A stretch of 64,000 nt of DNA from Labedella populi (GTDB taxonomy: Bacteria > Actinomycetota > Actinomycetes > Actinomycetales > Microbacteriaceae): NCBI RefSeq assembly GCF_004078655.1, contig NZ_RZNC01000001.1:496001-560000 (forward strand). Reading direction: 5' to 3'. This document shows, piece after piece, positions 24,221 to 33,281 of the stretch. Positions within the stretch are counted from its first letter, which is position 1; every line of letters starts with the position of its first letter. Below the pieces are notes generated by a model that made no database searches, was not told where the DNA came from, and saw nothing but the letters and a program-made list of their open reading frames with translations. The position numbers and the translations under genes are program-made.

Positions 24221-24712
24221 TCACAGGGTCGGGGAGGGTGAAGCGGCGGCGGTGACGGCGTGGAGCAAGGAACGGAGGGACTCGAGCTCGTCCGTCGCCA
24301 TGCCGAGCCGGGCGACGATCTGCTGCGGGATCGCCTCGGCCTGGCGGCGGAGGTCGCGCCCCGTCTCGGTGAGTGAGACGAGGAGGACGCGCTCGTCGGC
24401 CGGGCTCCGGCGACGGGTGATGAGGCCGGCGGTCTCGAGGCGCTTGAGAAGCGGGGAGAGCGTTGCGGGCTCGAGCGCGAGCGCGGACGCGAGGCCACCG
24501 GCCGAGCGGCCGTCCTGGCTCCAGAGCGCGAGCATCACGAGGTACTGCGGGTGGGTGAGGCCGAGCGGCTCGAGCACAGGCCGGTACAGCGAGAGGACGC
24601 TGCGCGAGGCGACGACGAGCGCGAAGCAGACCTGATTCTCCAGTGCGAGCAGATCGGGACCGTCGACGAGATCATCGTGATGCGCGTCGGCGGTTCCGGC
24701 GGATGTGGTCAT
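24221..24712 (-). CDS. MarR-family regulator, OhrR-like
   Basis: 163 residues from ATG 24712, which lies 7 nt after TAGAGT on the minus strand (leaderless-type promoter); an upstream in-frame Met at 24745 is less likely. The N-terminal ALENQVCFALVVASRSVL and GLTHPQYLVMLALW match OhrR organic-hydroperoxide sensors, with the reactive Cys in the usual place. The winged helix follows: LASALALEPATLSPLLKRLE and the wing RRRSPADERVLLVSLT. No ohr peroxidase gene is adjacent. It is divergent from the 85-aa gene with only 41 bp between starts, so that gene may be its target. Confidence 0.85.
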   Translation of the reverse strand: MTTSAGTADAHHDDLVDGPDLLALENQVCFALVVASRSVLSLYRPVLEPLGLTHPQYLVMLALWSQDGRSAGGLASALALEPATLSPLLKRLETAGLITRRRSPADERVLLVSLTETGRDLRRQAEAIPQQIVARLGMATDELESLRSLLHAVTAAASPSPTL

Positions 24713-24753
24713 GAGGAACACTCTAGCGAGATTCGCTGAGTACACTAAAGGTT

Positions 24754-25011
24754 ATGGTGCGAAAGAAGGCGGGCGACGAGCGGCAGCCCCGCCCCCGCCC
24801 CCGCATCCGCGAGGTGGGTTTCACCAACTGGTTGAATGCGACGCTCTTCCCGTACATCGGCCCGCCTCCGGTCGGTCCGTACGACCAGCCGCCACTCCCG
24901 CCGAGTACGGAGTCGGCGTGCCCCCTCTGCGGCGCCCCGATGTCGGGGCATGTCGTGGATCGATCCGGGCCACGCACGATGCTCCACTGTCCGCGCCCCG
25001 TTACCCCGTAG
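24754..25011 (+). CDS. Small zinc-ribbon-like protein, unknown function
   Basis: 85 residues: basic N-terminus MVRKKAGDERQPRPRPRIRE, a middle NWLNATLFPYIGPPPVGPYD and a C-terminal CPLCGAPMSGHVVDRSG...LHCP, i.e. CxxC plus a later His/Cys, compatible with one zinc site. TACACT seven bases before the ATG acts as a probable -10 of a leaderless transcript. Shares its 41-bp promoter with the OhrR-like gene. The conserved N-terminal pattern and promoter argue for a real gene. Confidence 0.65.
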   Translation: MVRKKAGDERQPRPRPRIREVGFTNWLNATLFPYIGPPPVGPYDQPPLPPSTESACPLCGAPMSGHVVDRSGPRTMLHCPRPVTP

Positions 25012-25122
25012 TATCAAGTCGCCGCCGAGTCCGGTGGGGCTGCGAACCTTTCGGGTAGGCGCCGCGCCCCGCCGGCCTCGGCCGCCCTGCCTTCCGCTCG
25101 CCTTCACTCCCCCTCACCAAGA

Positions 25123-25178
25123 ACAGCTTTCGAGCGCCGTTCCGCCGGCATACCGGTGGAAGGACGCTCGAAAGCTGT
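25123..25178. repeat. Dispersed palindrome family B, copy 1
   Basis: ACAGCTTTCGAGCG (25123-25136) and CGCTCGAAAGCTGT (25165-25178) are perfect 14-bp arms around a 28-nt loop, between the zinc-ribbon gene and the catalase stop. The same outer arms recur at 49975-50027. It could double as a terminator for both genes. Confidence 0.75.
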
Positions 25179-25198
25179 ATCTGGGGAGTGAGGGAGGA

Positions 25199-26695
25199 TC
25201 AGCGTGAGGCGGGCGCCGGCTCTCCGACGAGCGAGGTGCGCGGCTCGGCGATGGGGGGCAGGGCCTCGGCGACACGGCGTCCGAGGACGACGTCCACGTT
25301 GCTCCAGTAGAGCAGGACGCGCTCGCGCAGCTCGGGGATCGTCACCTTCGAGACGTGTCCGGCGATGTTCGAGACGAGTCGGTCACGTGCGGCGTCGTCG
25401 AGGACCTCGTTGACGAGCGTGCGCGCCTGCACGAAGTCGTCGTCCTCCGGGTGCAGTGTCGCGGCGGCACGGATGAGCTCGCCGTCGTTCTGCCAGCCAC
25501 GGTCGTCGCCGTGCGCTGCGGCATCAGCGTGCGGGCCGCCGAAGGAGTTCGGCGCGTAGACGGGCTGCTCGGGCGAGCGGTAGCCGTGGCGCATCGCGCC
25601 GTCCTTCGAGTAGCTGTTCGTCTCCGTGTGGGGGCGGTTCACGGGCAGCTCGGCGTGGTTCGTGCCGACGCGGTAGCGGTGCGCGTCCGCGTAGCTGAAG
25701 ATGCGGGCCTGCAGCATCTTGTCGGGGCTCGCGGCGATTCCGGGGACGAAGTTCGACGGCGCGAACGTCGCCTGCTCGATCTCGGCGAAGTAGTTGCCCG
25801 GGTTGCGGTCGAGTGTCATGCGGCCGACGGGGATGAGCGGGTAGTCGCTCTTCGGCCAGACCTTCGTGAGGTCGAATGGGTTGAAGCGGTACTCGGCGGC
25901 GTCCGCGTACGGCATGACCTGGACCGAGAGGTCCCAGCTCGGGAAGTTGCCGGCGTCGATCGCCTCGTGAAGGTCGCGGATGTGGAAGTCCGCGTCCTCG
26001 CCGGCGATCTGGTCGGCCTGCGCCTGCGTAAGGGTGTCGTGGCCCTGGGCGGTGCGGAAGTGGTACTTCACCCAGAAGCGCTCGCCCTCGGCGTTGATCC
26101 ACTGGTACGTGTGCGAACCGAAGCCGTCCATGTGCCGCCACGACGACGGGAGGCCGCGGTCGCCCATGAGCCATGTGACCTGGTGGGCCGACTCGGGCTG
26201 CAGGGTCCAGAAGTCCCACTGCATGTTGTGGTCGCGGAGGTGGCTGCCCGGAAGACGCTTCTGCGAGCGGATGAAGTCGGGGAACTTGATCCCGTCCTTG
26301 ATGAAGAAGACGGGAGTGTTGTTTCCGACGAGGTCGTAGTTGCCCTCGCTCGTATAGAACTTGATCGCGAACCCGCGCGGGTCGCGCCAGGTGTCGGGGC
26401 TGCCGAGCTCGCCGGCGACGGAGGAGAAGCGCGTGAGCAGCTCGGTCTCGACGCCGGGCTGGAAGAGTGCGGCGCGCGTGTACATGCTCACGTCGTTCGT
26501 CGTCGTGAACGTGCCGAACGCTCCACCGCCCTTCGCGTGGACGACGCGCTCCGGGACCCGCTCGCGGTTGAACTGCGCGAGCTTCTCGACGAGGTAGTGA
26601 TCGGTCAGCGCGATGGCGCCGTCCGCTCCGACGCTCTGCGAGTGCTGGTCGCTGCCGACAGGTGCTCCGGAATTGGTGGTGGTGTGGTTGGTCAC
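25199..26695 (-). CDS. katA: Haem catalase (monofunctional, small-subunit)
   Basis: 498 residues. Proximal features: QFNRERVPERVVHAKGGGA with the catalytic His in VVHAKG, FTTTNDVSMYTRA, TRFSSVAGELGSPDTWRDPR and NDTPVFF-like NNTPVFFIKDG with the distal Asn region. The haem-ligand Tyr lies in RIFSYADAHRYRVGTNH around residue 335. Decomposes H2O2. It follows the furA-like gene by 55 bp on the same strand, the classical furA-katA arrangement, so it should be derepressed by peroxide or iron loss from that regulator. Gene symbol by family and context. Confidence 0.96.
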   Translation of the reverse strand: MTNHTTTNSGAPVGSDQHSQSVGADGAIALTDHYLVEKLAQFNRERVPERVVHAKGGGAFGTFTTTNDVSMYTRAALFQPGVETELLTRFSSVAGELGSPDTWRDPRGFAIKFYTSEGNYDLVGNNTPVFFIKDGIKFPDFIRSQKRLPGSHLRDHNMQWDFWTLQPESAHQVTWLMGDRGLPSSWRHMDGFGSHTYQWINAEGERFWVKYHFRTAQGHDTLTQAQADQIAGEDADFHIRDLHEAIDAGNFPSWDLSVQVMPYADAAEYRFNPFDLTKVWPKSDYPLIPVGRMTLDRNPGNYFAEIEQATFAPSNFVPGIAASPDKMLQARIFSYADAHRYRVGTNHAELPVNRPHTETNSYSKDGAMRHGYRSPEQPVYAPNSFGGPHADAAAHGDDRGWQNDGELIRAAATLHPEDDDFVQARTLVNEVLDDAARDRLVSNIAGHVSKVTIPELRERVLLYWSNVDVVLGRRVAEALPPIAEPRTSLVGEPAPASR

Positions 26696-26750
26696 AGAGG
26701 GACTCCTGGTGTCGGGGATGGTGATGGGTCGGAAACGATATGGGGTCGCA

Positions 26751-27197
26751 TCATGCGACGGGGGAGGCGACGGGGGTCTCGGCGACCGTAGCGCAATCGG
26801 GGCAGACGCCCCAGAAGTTGACCTCGGCGGTCGCGATCGTGAAGCCGCTCGTCGACGAGGGGGTCAGGCACGGTGCGTGACCAACGACGCAATCGACGTC
26901 CTCGATCGCTCCGCACTCGGTGCAGACGACGTGGTGATGGTTGTCGCCGAGGCGGCGCTCGTAGCGTGCCGGCGATCTCGCGGGCTCGATCCGGCGCACG
27001 AGGCCGGCGCTTGCGAGAGCGGACAGGATGTTGTGCACCGACTGGATGGAGATATCCGGGTCGACGTCGCGCAGCAGCGCGTGAATGCTCTCGGCATCGG
27101 AGTGGGGCGCGTTCTCGAGGAGCTCGAGTACCTGCAATCGGCCCCGCGTCACGCGCAGGCCAGCGGCGCGGATGTCGGCGGAGAGATCGGAGGGCAT
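26751..27197 (-). CDS. furA: Fur-family peroxide/iron regulator, FurA-like
   Basis: 148 residues. Winged helix: GLRVTRGRLQVLELLENAPH and SIQSVHNILSALASAGLVRRIE. Metal-binding half: NHHHVVCTECGAIEDVDC with the HHH/CxxC site, and a final CPDCATV giving the second CxxC of the structural zinc. Upstream of and co-directional with the catalase, as in other actinobacteria where FurA represses both. The segment TTGAGTCATTC (minus strand, about 27224-27234, just before the start) is a candidate operator but was not compared computationally. Confidence 0.92.
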   Translation of the reverse strand: MPSDLSADIRAAGLRVTRGRLQVLELLENAPHSDAESIHALLRDVDPDISIQSVHNILSALASAGLVRRIEPARSPARYERRLGDNHHHVVCTECGAIEDVDCVVGHAPCLTPSSTSGFTIATAEVNFWGVCPDCATVAETPVASPVA

Positions 27198-27364
27198 GAC
27201 CTCACACTAGTGGGTAATCGTGAATGACTCAAAATAGGCGCCCGGCGTGGCGGCTGCGTAACCCCAGCCAGGGGACGCCGATCGGAGGAGAATCGCCGCA
27301 CGACCGCGCAGTCCCAGGCCCGTCCGACCACTGAAGACCGAGGCCACAAACCGGCCAGATCCCT

Positions 27365-27608
27365 CAGCTCGACCATCTCCGCCGATCCGAGCAGCCCAAG
27401 CAGGTTTACGGCACCTACAACGCGCTGGCGGCGATCGCCTATCTCCTGCGGTCGATCGATCCCGACTCTGACTGGGCCGCGTACGCCGCAACGCAGCTTC
27501 GTGACTTCCCGACTTCGGAAGGACTGACGGTCGCATCGCTGGGCGCGCCTGAGGAGATCGCTGGGCGCGCCTGAGGAGTGGGGCTATCTCGGACTGTGGC
27601 GATCGTGA
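27365..27608 (+). pseudogene. Abi_2-family abortive-infection gene, 3' fragment with a 22-bp duplication frameshift
   Basis: Frame from 27365 reads VYGTYNALAAIAYLLRSIDP then SDWAAYAATQLRDFP and TVASLGAPEE, the C-terminal pattern of Abi_2 (AbiD/AbiF) phage-resistance proteins. The 22-bp unit at 27535-27556 is repeated exactly at 27557-27578. Because 22 is not a multiple of 3, the current frame ends at TGA 27572. Removing one copy restores GAPEEWGYLGLWRS and a stop at 27606-27608, a typical Abi_2 ending. The 5' part is also lost (stop at 27332 upstream), so the gene is a remnant. Family call is by motif. Confidence 0.65.
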
Positions 27609-27620
27609 GCCGAGTGCCCG

Positions 27621-28862
27621 TCACTCCCAACCGAAGACGCGCTGCACGAACCAGACGACACCGAAGAGCGCGACACCCGCACTGAGCAGCCCGCTGACCC
27701 ACCGCGCGACGCTCGGCGCGCGGCGACGCAGGAGCACGAGGAGTGGGAAGACGACCAGGATGATGGCCACCTGGACCGCCTCGATGCCCACGTTGAAGAC
27801 GAGCAACGACCAGAGCAGTGACCACGACCACGCCTCGTCGATGCCGAGCGCGGACGCGAAGCCCATGCCGTGGATGAGGCCGAAGACGAACACGACTCCC
27901 AGGCGGATCCAGCCGGCACGGTCCATCCCGAGCGGTCCACGCGGCGGCGCCTCTTCCTCGGTGTCACTGCGTCGACGCCACAGCCGGACGAGCGGCCAAG
28001 CCGCGACGATCGCGATCGAGAGGGCGATGATCGGCTCGATGACCGCAGCCGGGAGCGTGAAGACCTGGAGCGCCGCGAGGATGAACGTGATCGAGTGCGC
28101 GATCGTGAAGGCCGTCGCCGCGAGGACGATCTCCCGGAGGCGGCGCGAACCGGCGATGAGCGCGAGCAGGAACAGCACGTGGTCGATGCCGAAGAGCAAG
28201 TGCTCGGCGCCGAGCACGAAGAACTCCCAGAGCCGTGTCCCCGCGCTCTGTCCGACCGAGAACTCGGGGTTGTCGGCGTCGATCACGGCGCTGCCCGACT
28301 CGTCCCCGAGGTCGTAGGTCAGGATCGTCTCCGTGCCGCGAACGTACAACTCGTCGTCCGGGAAGAGCGAGGACGTGACGGTGAGTTCCGCGCCGCCCTC
28401 TCCGCACGCGGCGTCGAGCGACAGGACGGCGTAGGGAACGCCCTGCTGCTCGGTGATCTCGTAGCCGCCGTCCTGGGAGAGCGCGCACGCTGCACCTCCC
28501 GACGACACCGTGAAGCGGTCGGCGACGTACGCGAGCGCCGTGTCGGCGTAGGCGTCGAGAGTCGTCGCCTGCTCGGCGGCGTCGCCGTACTCCCACGCCT
28601 CCGTGCCCTCCTGGAAGAGCGGGTCGACCTGTTCCGCGTCGGCGGCGGAGACGACGAACAGGTCGTACTCGAGCTGCAGCTCCACGTCGAGATGCCCCGG
28701 TGCGGAACCCTCCGCGACGTCCGCGTAGACCACGGAGGAGATGCCGTGAGCCGAGGCGGGCGCCGCACCGAGACCACCGATGCCGAGCATCGCGGCGCCG
28801 ACGGCGGCGGCCCCGGCGAGCAGGCCCGTGATGTGGCGGCGGTGGGGACGGCGGGATGTCAT
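27621..28862 (-). CDS. HupE/UreJ-family membrane protein
   Basis: 413 residues: signal peptide ending ASAHG, an extracytoplasmic beta-rich domain to ~210 (two Cys in AACALSQDG and DAACGEGG), then six to seven membrane helices with family motifs EHLLFGIDHVLFLLALIAG, ATAFTIAHSITFILAAL, EPIIALSIA, FVFGLIHGMGFASALG and FNVGIEAVQ. The His/Asp/Glu residues in the helices suggest metal, probably nickel or cobalt, transport or storage; no hydrogenase or urease is near. Ends with VVWFVQRVFGWE. Confidence 0.85.
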   Translation of the reverse strand: MTSRRPHRRHITGLLAGAAAVGAAMLGIGGLGAAPASAHGISSVVYADVAEGSAPGHLDVELQLEYDLFVVSAADAEQVDPLFQEGTEAWEYGDAAEQATTLDAYADTALAYVADRFTVSSGGAACALSQDGGYEITEQQGVPYAVLSLDAACGEGGAELTVTSSLFPDDELYVRGTETILTYDLGDESGSAVIDADNPEFSVGQSAGTRLWEFFVLGAEHLLFGIDHVLFLLALIAGSRRLREIVLAATAFTIAHSITFILAALQVFTLPAAVIEPIIALSIAIVAAWPLVRLWRRRSDTEEEAPPRGPLGMDRAGWIRLGVVFVFGLIHGMGFASALGIDEAWSWSLLWSLLVFNVGIEAVQVAIILVVFPLLVLLRRRAPSVARWVSGLLSAGVALFGVVWFVQRVFGWE

Positions 28863-29046
28863 GGTTCTCCTTCAGGTGACGCTCGGACGGTCGTCCCGAG
28901 CCCCACGGCACTCTGTCGTCGATCGGTGAACGGATGGCCAACGCGGGGCGAACGGGAGTGGTCATCGGTCACCGACCGCGCCGCCGTTCACCCCCCGGTC
29001 ACCCTCCGGCCACCTCGCGGCCGCCGGTTGCCTGTTCACTGTCGCG

Positions 29047-29676
29047 GTGCCGACCACTTCCCACCTCTTCCGGAACGCAGCCGCCCTCACCGTGACGGCC
29101 GTGCTCGCGGTGGCGCTCACGGGCTGCGTTTCCGACGGCTCGGCACCCCCGCCGGTGGCACCGAGCAGTGCCTCCGAGGTCGTTCCGGTCCCCGGGCGTA
29201 CGATCCCCGCCGTGCCGCCAGCCGTCCCAGATCTGCGCGGGTACCGCATCGCCGTGGTGGTCCCCGATGACTCGAGCGCCTCCGACACCCTGCTCAGTTC
29301 GGCACGCGCGTTCGCATCGACGAGCGGCGCGGAACTCGTGGAGTTCGCCGCCGACACGGAGGGCGATGACCCGGTCGGAGACGCGTTCGCGGCGGCCATC
29401 GGCGCCGACGCGGATGTCGTCGTCGGTCTCGGCGAAGGCGTCATCGGCGTGTTCGACTTCGAGACGGGGAAGATCCTCGATCAAGAGGTCCTCGTCATCG
29501 GCGGTCAACTGGCCGAGCCGACGGGGAACGTCACAGCCGTGATCTGGCCGGGCGCCACCGCTCGAGAACCGACCGACGACGAGAGCGTGACGGTCGCTCG
29601 GGGGATCGACGCGTTGAGCGCCGGCATCATGAGCATCCGCGACGGCGTCACGGGTGTCGTCTTGAGCCTCGGCTGA
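29047..29676 (+). CDS. Secreted lipoprotein with a BMP/periplasmic-binding-like domain
   Basis: 209 residues from GTG 29047. Lipobox LAVALTGC, then a Pro/Ser-rich tether (DGSAPPPVAPSSASE) and a Rossmann-type domain: YRIAVVVPDDSSASDTLLSS, ADADVVVGLGEGVIGVFDF, KILDQEVLVIGGQLA. The 'DVVVGLG' pattern resembles basic-membrane-protein lipoproteins and LacI-type binding domains but the protein is only half their length. Function unknown; no transporter genes lie next to it. Confidence 0.7.
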   Translation: MPTTSHLFRNAAALTVTAVLAVALTGCVSDGSAPPPVAPSSASEVVPVPGRTIPAVPPAVPDLRGYRIAVVVPDDSSASDTLLSSARAFASTSGAELVEFAADTEGDDPVGDAFAAAIGADADVVVGLGEGVIGVFDFETGKILDQEVLVIGGQLAEPTGNVTAVIWPGATAREPTDDESVTVARGIDALSAGIMSIRDGVTGVVLSLG

Positions 29677-29916
29677 TGGATCGCGAGCGGGTTTGGCGCG
29701 AAGTGGATGCTCGCCGATCGGTCGAGCCCCACGCTTCACGCGCGAGTCACCCGTCGTTCACCCGGCGGCCGTGTCGCGGTCACGAGGAGCCCCAAAGGTT
29801 GCAGAGGGTGCCCGGACGGCGCCCCATGACACACCCATCCCTCCCGAAACTCACGATTGGCTTGTGACATCTTGCTGACAACCGAAGCGAAGCCGCGGTC
29901 AGCGGCGGAGCAGCGC

Positions 29917-32900
29917 ATGAACAGGAACGCGAGACGCGGCATCGCCGGTCTCCTTCTCCTTTCCCTCACCACCGGAGGCGCCGCCATGGCGAGCCTGCCG
30001 GCCGTCGCCGCCACCCAGACCGTGACCGCCGCCGCCGTGGGCGTCGCCGCCGAACCGGTCCGCCTCCAGGCCGAGGCCTACACGAGTGACAACGGCAACG
30101 GTCTCAAGAAGGAGACCTCGAGCGACTCGACCGGCGCCTCGCTCGGCAACGTCGGCGGCACCTGGGACGGTGGCGAGCTCACGTACGACAAGGTCGACTT
30201 CGGCTCGGCTCCCCTGTCGTCGCTCACCGTCCGCTACGTCAACAACTCGAACCGCGTCGGTGCGAACCCGTCGCTCGACTTCTACATCGACGAGAAGACC
30301 GACGAGAACAAGATCGCCACCGCGGCGCTTCCTGTCACCGGCGACAACTGGCAGGCGTACAACACGACGACCGTCGACCTCGCGACCGAGCTCTCCGGTG
30401 AGCACACGCTCATCGTCGTGATGAGCGTGACCGCCGACTCCGGCCACCCGTTCGCCGGCAACTTCGACTACTTCGAGTTCGCGGCCGCGCCGCTTCCCGA
30501 GTCGTACCTCACGTCCGCCGACTCCTGGTCGTACTCCGACAACGGCACCGACCCGTCCGGTGACGGATCGCTGTCGTGGACGACGGCCGCGTTCGACGAC
30601 TCGGCGTGGAAAGAGGGCGTCGGTCCCTTCGGCTCCAAGCGCGGCGCCGCGGACCTGGGTGGCGGATTCGTCGCCAACACGCTGATCCAGTATGCGAAGA
30701 CCGGCTCGTCGAACACGATCGAGACGTACCACTTCCGCAACGACTTCGACGTCACGGCGGGCGAGCTCGCGCAGATCGAGTCGCTCCAGGGAACGGTCAC
30801 GTATGACGACGCCGTGCGCGTCTACGTCAACGGCCAGAAGGTCGCCGGCTTCGTCGACGACCGGGTCAACGGTGCGGCAAACCAGAACCTCACCTACGCC
30901 GGTAACAGTGGCGGCAACCCGGTGACGAGCACCTTCACGGTTCCCGCCGGCGTGCTCGAGGCCGGAGAGAACACGATCGCGATCGCGCTCTACCAGGACC
31001 GCGAGACCAGCAGCGACAACTACCTCGACCTGAAGGCGCTCGCGCCGGTGGTGCCGACCCCGGCTCCCACCGAGGCGACGATCTCCGACCTCGTGCTCGG
31101 CGTCGGTTCGACCGAGGCCGAGCGCACCCTGGCCTGGTACTCCGACGTGGACGTCGCTCAGGTCGCGCAGATCGCCAAGAGCTCCGACGTCGTCGACGGC
31201 GCGTTCCCCGCGTCGGCCCGTGTGATCGAGACGACGAAGGCCGGCGCCACGACGAGTGGCGAGTTCTTCCGCGACGCCACGCTCGACGGGCTCGAGGAGA
31301 ACACCGAGTACTCCTACCGCGTGGGCAGCGCCGACATGGGCTGGTCGGACGTGTACACGTTCCGCACCCAGGCGTTCTCCGGCGACTTCTCGTTCTTCTT
31401 CTTCGGGGACCCGCAGCTCGGCGCCTCGGGCAATGTGGAGAGAGACGCAGCCGGCTGGCAGGACACCCTCGAGGTCGCGACGCAGAGCTACCCGGACGCG
31501 GAGCTGCTGTATTCGTCGGGTGACCAGGTGAACACGGCCACGAACGAGAGGGAGTACGAACTCTTCCTCCAGTCCGACCACCTGCGCGAGCTTCCGTTCG
31601 TCGCGAACAACGGAAACCACGACGTCGGCTCGAAGGCCTACGAGCAGCACTTCAACCTTCCCAACGAAGACCTCACGGCGGGTGCCGGCTCGGCCACGTC
31701 GTCGGGTGGCGACTACTGGTTCATCTACAAGGACGTCCTGTTCCTGAACCTCAACTCCAACAGCCGCGACTACAGCTCGCACTATGCGTGGATGGACAAG
31801 GTCATCGCCGAGCAGGGCGACAAGGCGAAGTGGAAGGCCGTGGCGTTCCACCACTCCCTCTACTCCGTGGGACCGCACCAGGACGACGGCGACGTGATCG
31901 ACCGACGCAACACCATGCCGGAGAAGATCTCCGAGCTCGGCATCGACCTGGTCCTCATGGGTCACGACCACAACTACGCCCGCACCTACCTCATCAAGAA
32001 CGGCCAGAAGGCTGATGAGAACGAGGTTCCGGCCGCGGTCAAGGTCGAGGCGAAGGACGGCGAGGTCATGTACGTGACCGCGAACTCCGCCAGCGGATCG
32101 AAGTACTACGACACCGAGAACCCCGGCGCGTGGTGGGCATCCGTCTGGAACCAGGAGAAGGTGCGCAACTACACCGTGCTCGACGTCACGGACGACGAGA
32201 TCTCGGTCCGCACGCTCCGTAGCCAGCAGAACGGCGCCGAGAAGCCCGTGAACAGCGTCGTGGACGAGGTCACGCTGACCAAGGATGCGGCTCCCGAGCT
32301 GACGGTGCCCGAGGACGGCGACATCGCCAAGGGCGCCGAGTTCGACCCGCTCGACGGGGTCTCCGCGACGGACAACGTGGACGGCGACCTCACCGAGGCG
32401 ATCACGGTCTCCGGATCGGTCGACACGGCGACGGCCGGCGAGTACACGCTGAGCTACACGGTCGAGGACGCGCGTGGCAACGTCACGACGGTCGAGCGCG
32501 TCGTGACCGTCGTCGCCCCGGACCCGACGGACCCGACCGACCCGACGGATCCCACGGACCCGACGGACCCGACGGATCCCACGGACCCGACGGATCCCAC
32601 GGACCCGACGGATCCCACGGACCCGACGGATCCCACGGACCCGACCGACCCGACGGATCCCACGGACCCGACCGACCCCACGGACCCGGGCACGGACCTG
32701 CCCGGAACGGGTGAGCCGGGCACGTCGCAGCCGTCGTTCACTCCGGCACCGCCCGTGTCGGACGGCTCGGACCTGCCGGCCGATCTCCGCGACGCCGTCG
32801 ACGCGACGGTCTCCGGACGCACGGTCAGCATCACCGGTCTCACCGCCGGCGAGTGGTACTACGTCTACGTCTACTCGTCGCCGACGGGACTCGGTTGGGT

Positions 32901-33174
32901 GCAGGCCGACGCGAGCGGCGGCGCGACCGCCATGCTTCCGAGCGGCCTCGACGCCGGCGCGCACCGGCTCGCGGTGCTCGACGACGCGGGCACACTGGTC
33001 GGTTGGGGACAGTTCGTCGTCGCGGCAGCGTCCGACCCCGAGGCCGGGGACGACCTCGCCGTGACGGGTTCGGATGCGGCCACCGCGTGGGGCTTCGCGT
33101 CCCTCGCCGCGTTGCTCCTCGCCGGCGGCGGCGCCCTGCTGATCACTCGTCGCAACCGCGCAGCCCAGAGCTGA
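29917..33174 (+). CDS. Wall-anchored multidomain metallophosphatase with CBM6 and DPT stalk
   Basis: 1085 residues from ATG 29917 (GGAG 7 nt upstream; frame extends further but signal peptide starts here: LLLLSLTTGGAAMA). Order: CBM6-like module ~48-190 (VRLQAEAY ... NFDYFEF), second galactose-binding-like module ~195-380, FN3-like purple-acid-phosphatase N-domain ~385-485, calcineurin-type phosphoesterase ~490-790 with FGDPQLG, SSGDQVN, NNGNHDVG, AFHHSLYS and LMGHDHNYAR, DUF5011-like Ig domain ~795-868, 18 DPT repeats (869-922), an ~85-residue C-terminal module, LAVTG (1047-1051), a membrane segment and RRNR. The sortase-like tail implies display on the cell wall. Probably removes phosphate from glycan or nucleotide esters outside the cell. 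Confidence 0.9.
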   Translation: MNRNARRGIAGLLLLSLTTGGAAMASLPAVAATQTVTAAAVGVAAEPVRLQAEAYTSDNGNGLKKETSSDSTGASLGNVGGTWDGGELTYDKVDFGSAPLSSLTVRYVNNSNRVGANPSLDFYIDEKTDENKIATAALPVTGDNWQAYNTTTVDLATELSGEHTLIVVMSVTADSGHPFAGNFDYFEFAAAPLPESYLTSADSWSYSDNGTDPSGDGSLSWTTAAFDDSAWKEGVGPFGSKRGAADLGGGFVANTLIQYAKTGSSNTIETYHFRNDFDVTAGELAQIESLQGTVTYDDAVRVYVNGQKVAGFVDDRVNGAANQNLTYAGNSGGNPVTSTFTVPAGVLEAGENTIAIALYQDRETSSDNYLDLKALAPVVPTPAPTEATISDLVLGVGSTEAERTLAWYSDVDVAQVAQIAKSSDVVDGAFPASARVIETTKAGATTSGEFFRDATLDGLEENTEYSYRVGSADMGWSDVYTFRTQAFSGDFSFFFFGDPQLGASGNVERDAAGWQDTLEVATQSYPDAELLYSSGDQVNTATNEREYELFLQSDHLRELPFVANNGNHDVGSKAYEQHFNLPNEDLTAGAGSATSSGGDYWFIYKDVLFLNLNSNSRDYSSHYAWMDKVIAEQGDKAKWKAVAFHHSLYSVGPHQDDGDVIDRRNTMPEKISELGIDLVLMGHDHNYARTYLIKNGQKADENEVPAAVKVEAKDGEVMYVTANSASGSKYYDTENPGAWWASVWNQEKVRNYTVLDVTDDEISVRTLRSQQNGAEKPVNSVVDEVTLTKDAAPELTVPEDGDIAKGAEFDPLDGVSATDNVDGDLTEAITVSGSVDTATAGEYTLSYTVEDARGNVTTVERVVTVVAPDPTDPTDPTDPTDPTDPTDPTDPTDPTDPTDPTDPTDPTDPTDPTDPTDPTDPTDPGTDLPGTGEPGTSQPSFTPAPPVSDGSDLPADLRDAVDATVSGRTVSITGLTAGEWYYVYVYSSPTGLGWVQADASGGATAMLPSGLDAGAHRLAVLDDAGTLVGWGQFVVAAASDPEAGDDLAVTGSDAATAWGFASLAALLLAGGGALLITRRNRAAQS
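32521..32682 (+). repeat. DPT codon repeat, 18 units, in the metallophosphatase
   Basis: Eighteen consecutive 9-bp units encode Asp-Pro-Thr. Codons alternate GAC CCG ACG/ACC with GAT CCC ACG, the latter mostly as every second unit, so the array has an 18-bp higher-order period. Serves as a rigid stalk between the catalytic part and the wall anchor; liable to length variation. Confidence 0.95.
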
Positions 33175-33181
33175 CGCACCC

Positions 33182-33219
33182 GGCCGCCGGGGACCGGTTC
33201 CCACCGGTCCCCGGCGGCC
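33182..33219 (+). terminator. Terminator after the metallophosphatase gene
   Basis: GGCCGCCGGGGACCGG (33182-33197) pairs perfectly with CCGGTCCCCGGCGGCC (33204-33219) around TTCCCA. It begins 7 bp past the stop and separates this gene from the GH92 gene 63 bp later. Confidence 0.8.
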
Positions 33220-33281
33220 CTCCGGGCGATTCGCCCACCTTTGCCGCGCCCCACCAACGCCCCTCGGAGAACCCGCCCAGC

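Noticed and set aside
32521-32682. Short regular repeats that could be taken for a CRISPR array
   Set aside because: Units are 9 bp without spacers and encode (Asp-Pro-Thr)n in frame inside a gene; the same holds at 38079-38204.
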